A DNA stretch of 64,000 nt from Rhodococcus sp. HM1 (GTDB taxonomy: Bacteria > Actinomycetota > Actinomycetes > Mycobacteriales > Mycobacteriaceae): assembly GCF_023218075.1 (NCBI RefSeq), contig NZ_JALPTB010000001.1:1-64000 (forward strand), in the 5' to 3' direction. Under the pieces are notes generated by a model that worked only from the letters and a program-made list of their open reading frames with translations, searched no databases and was not told the DNA's origin. Below are positions 62,688-64,000 of this stretch, one piece after another. Each line of letters opens with the position of its first letter. The first letter of the stretch is position 1. A program made the translations under genes and the position numbers.

Positions 62688-63884
62688 GTGAGTTCCACCG
62701 ATTCCGAGGATCAGATTCGCATCATCGACACCGGCATGCCACCGGCACGGTATGCGCGCGGTTGGCACTGCCTTGGGCTGGTGCGCGACTTCGCCGACGG
62801 TGAACCGCATCAGGTGGACGCATTCGGGACCTCCCTCGTCGTGTTCGCCGGCGAGGACGGGCAGCTCAATGTCCTCGACGCGTACTGCCGGCACATGGGT
62901 GGCAACCTGGCTCAGGGCACCGTCAAGGGCAACTCGATCGCATGCCCGTTCCACGACTGGCGCTGGCGCGGTGACGGGAAATGTTCCGGAATCCCCTACG
63001 CGCGCAGGGTTCCTCCCCTCGCCCGGACGCGTGCGTGGACTACGACGGTGGTCAGCGGCCAGCTCTTCGTGTGGCACGACCCCGAAGGGGCCCGGCCGTC
63101 CGGCGAAGTGGCGATCCCCGCGATCCCCACCTACGGCGATCCCGGCTGGACGGACTGGGTGTGGAACTCGATCGAGGTCACCGGTTCGCACTGCCGCGAG
63201 ATCGTGGACAACATCGTCGACATGGCGCACTTCTTCTACGTGCACTACGGGATGCCCACCTACTTCCGCAACGTGTTCGAGGGACACACGGCGACACAGG
63301 TGATGCGCTCGCGGCCGCGGGCCGATGCCGTCGGAGTGAGTCAGTCCACCAACTACAGTGTCGAGAGCCGATCGGATGCAACGTATTACGGTCCGTCCTA
63401 CATGATCGACAAGCTGTGGAGCGGCGGCCGGGATCCCGAATCCGAGCCGAACATCTACTTGATCAACTGCCACTACCCGATAACGCCGACGTCGTTCCGC
63501 CTGCAATACGGGGTGATGGTGGAGAAGCCCGCCGGAGTCCCGGACGAGCAGGCCGAGCAGATCGCTCAGGCGGTCGCGAAGGGCGTCGCGATCGGTTTCG
63601 AGCAGGACGTGCACATCTGGAAGAACAAGTCCCGCATCGACAATCCGTTGCTGTGCGAGGAGGACGGTCCCGTCTACCAATTGCGCCGCTGGTACGAGCA
63701 GTTCTACGTCGATGCCGCCGATGTCCGACCGGAGATGGTCAACCGGTTCGAGTACGAGATCGACACGGAACGTGCCCTCGCGAGCTGGCAGGCCGAGGTG
63801 GACGAGAACCTCGCAGCCGGGCGCAGTGCCTTCGCGCCGAACCTGACGGCAACCCGTGCGGCATCCGGGACGACCGGATCCTAG
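62688..63884 (+). CDS. kshA: KshA-like Rieske oxygenase, second copy
   Basis: A 398-aa paralogue of the kshA at 34134. Rieske ligands Cys67, His69, Cys86, His89; mononuclear iron His181 and His186 in DNIVDMAHFFYVH. MPPARYARGWHCLGLVRDFADGEPHQVDAFGTSLVVFAG aligns directly with the first copy. GTG start with GGAGG upstream. Multiple KshA paralogues with different substrate preference are known in Rhodococcus. Followed 51 nt later by an HsaA-like gene, repeating the first operon's order. Confidence 0.9.
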   Translation: MSSTDSEDQIRIIDTGMPPARYARGWHCLGLVRDFADGEPHQVDAFGTSLVVFAGEDGQLNVLDAYCRHMGGNLAQGTVKGNSIACPFHDWRWRGDGKCSGIPYARRVPPLARTRAWTTTVVSGQLFVWHDPEGARPSGEVAIPAIPTYGDPGWTDWVWNSIEVTGSHCREIVDNIVDMAHFFYVHYGMPTYFRNVFEGHTATQVMRSRPRADAVGVSQSTNYSVESRSDATYYGPSYMIDKLWSGGRDPESEPNIYLINCHYPITPTSFRLQYGVMVEKPAGVPDEQAEQIAQAVAKGVAIGFEQDVHIWKNKSRIDNPLLCEEDGPVYQLRRWYEQFYVDAADVRPEMVNRFEYEIDTERALASWQAEVDENLAAGRSAFAPNLTATRAASGTTGS

Positions 63885-63935
63885 CGCGCGTCCCCCACTC
63901 GACGATTTCATCCGATTCCTCACAGGAGTACGACC

Positions 63936-64000
63936 ATGAGCTACGAAGTGCTCGACAACATCGTCGCGATCGCGGACGACCTGCGTGCCGCCGCAGACGA
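63936..64000 (+). CDS. HsaA-like monooxygenase, 5' end only
   Basis: An ATG after AGGAGT opens MSYEVLDNIVAIADDLRAAAD, cut by the window end. MSYEV and the following helix resemble HsaA at 34095 (MSYEVRKQIDAMADELFTEG), and the order kshA-then-hsaA is the same. Only 21 residues are visible, so the call is tentative. Confidence 0.6.
   Translation, partial: MSYEVLDNIVAIADDLRAAAD

Overview
The window is GC-rich actinobacterial chromosome. A dnaK-grpE-dnaJ-hspR operon, an iniBAC-type envelope-stress locus, KshA/HsaA/HsaC-type steroid-ring enzymes, mycofactocin-type short-chain dehydrogenases (SDRs), and GTG/TTG and leaderless starts together point to a mycolate-containing organism, most likely Rhodococcus. 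Genus is an inference from gene content. No rRNA, tRNA, CRISPR, prophage or insertion sequence was seen.

Layout. 0-12 kb is stress biology: a membrane-anchored Hsp70-like protein divergent from iniB-iniA-iniC, an AbiEi/DUF559-like protein flanked by a dispersed hairpin repeat, then dnaK-grpE-dnaJ-hspR behind a SigH-like promoter and HspR-type operators. 12-19 kb has a gabT-type aminotransferase, a Baeyer-Villiger monooxygenase with two SDRs, and TetR and IclR regulators. 19-21 kb is an overlapping trio: nucleotidyltransferase, Fic protein, TetR. 21-28 kb is a five-gene operon for urea/guanidine-type nitrogen use: permease, two DUF1989 proteins, a carboxyltransferase lacking the biotin domains, and allophanate hydrolase.

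28-64 kb is catabolic. It holds kshA-hsaA-hsaC with a relic of hsaD beside it, an HsaB-like flavin reductase operon, ketosteroid isomerase with an old-yellow-enzyme-like protein, a KstD-like flavoprotein, an MFS exporter, a Liv-type ABC importer whose two permeases and one ATPase are fused, a lactonase-SDR-P450-ferredoxin-reductase operon, an acyl-CoA beta-oxidation operon (ECH, two ACADs, CoA-transferase, GntR, esterase), and a second kshA-hsaA pair cut by the window end. These are consistent with uptake, hydroxylation, ring opening and beta-oxidation of a polycyclic isoprenoid or steroid-like substrate; the substrate itself cannot be read from sequence.

The most notable signal is regulatory. 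A palindrome of the form TCCCRY-N3-RYGGGA precedes at least eight promoters of the 28-64 kb region. In the clear cases it lies 26-28 nt (measured from the end of a 10-bp arm) upstream of a -10 hexamer such as TAGCGT. This fixed geometry suggests one activator controlling the whole set. A second layer of CRP/GlxR-type palindromes (TGTGA-N6-TCAC) lies upstream of all three IclR genes and just downstream of the -10 of the ABC-importer and P450 operons, as expected for carbon-source control.
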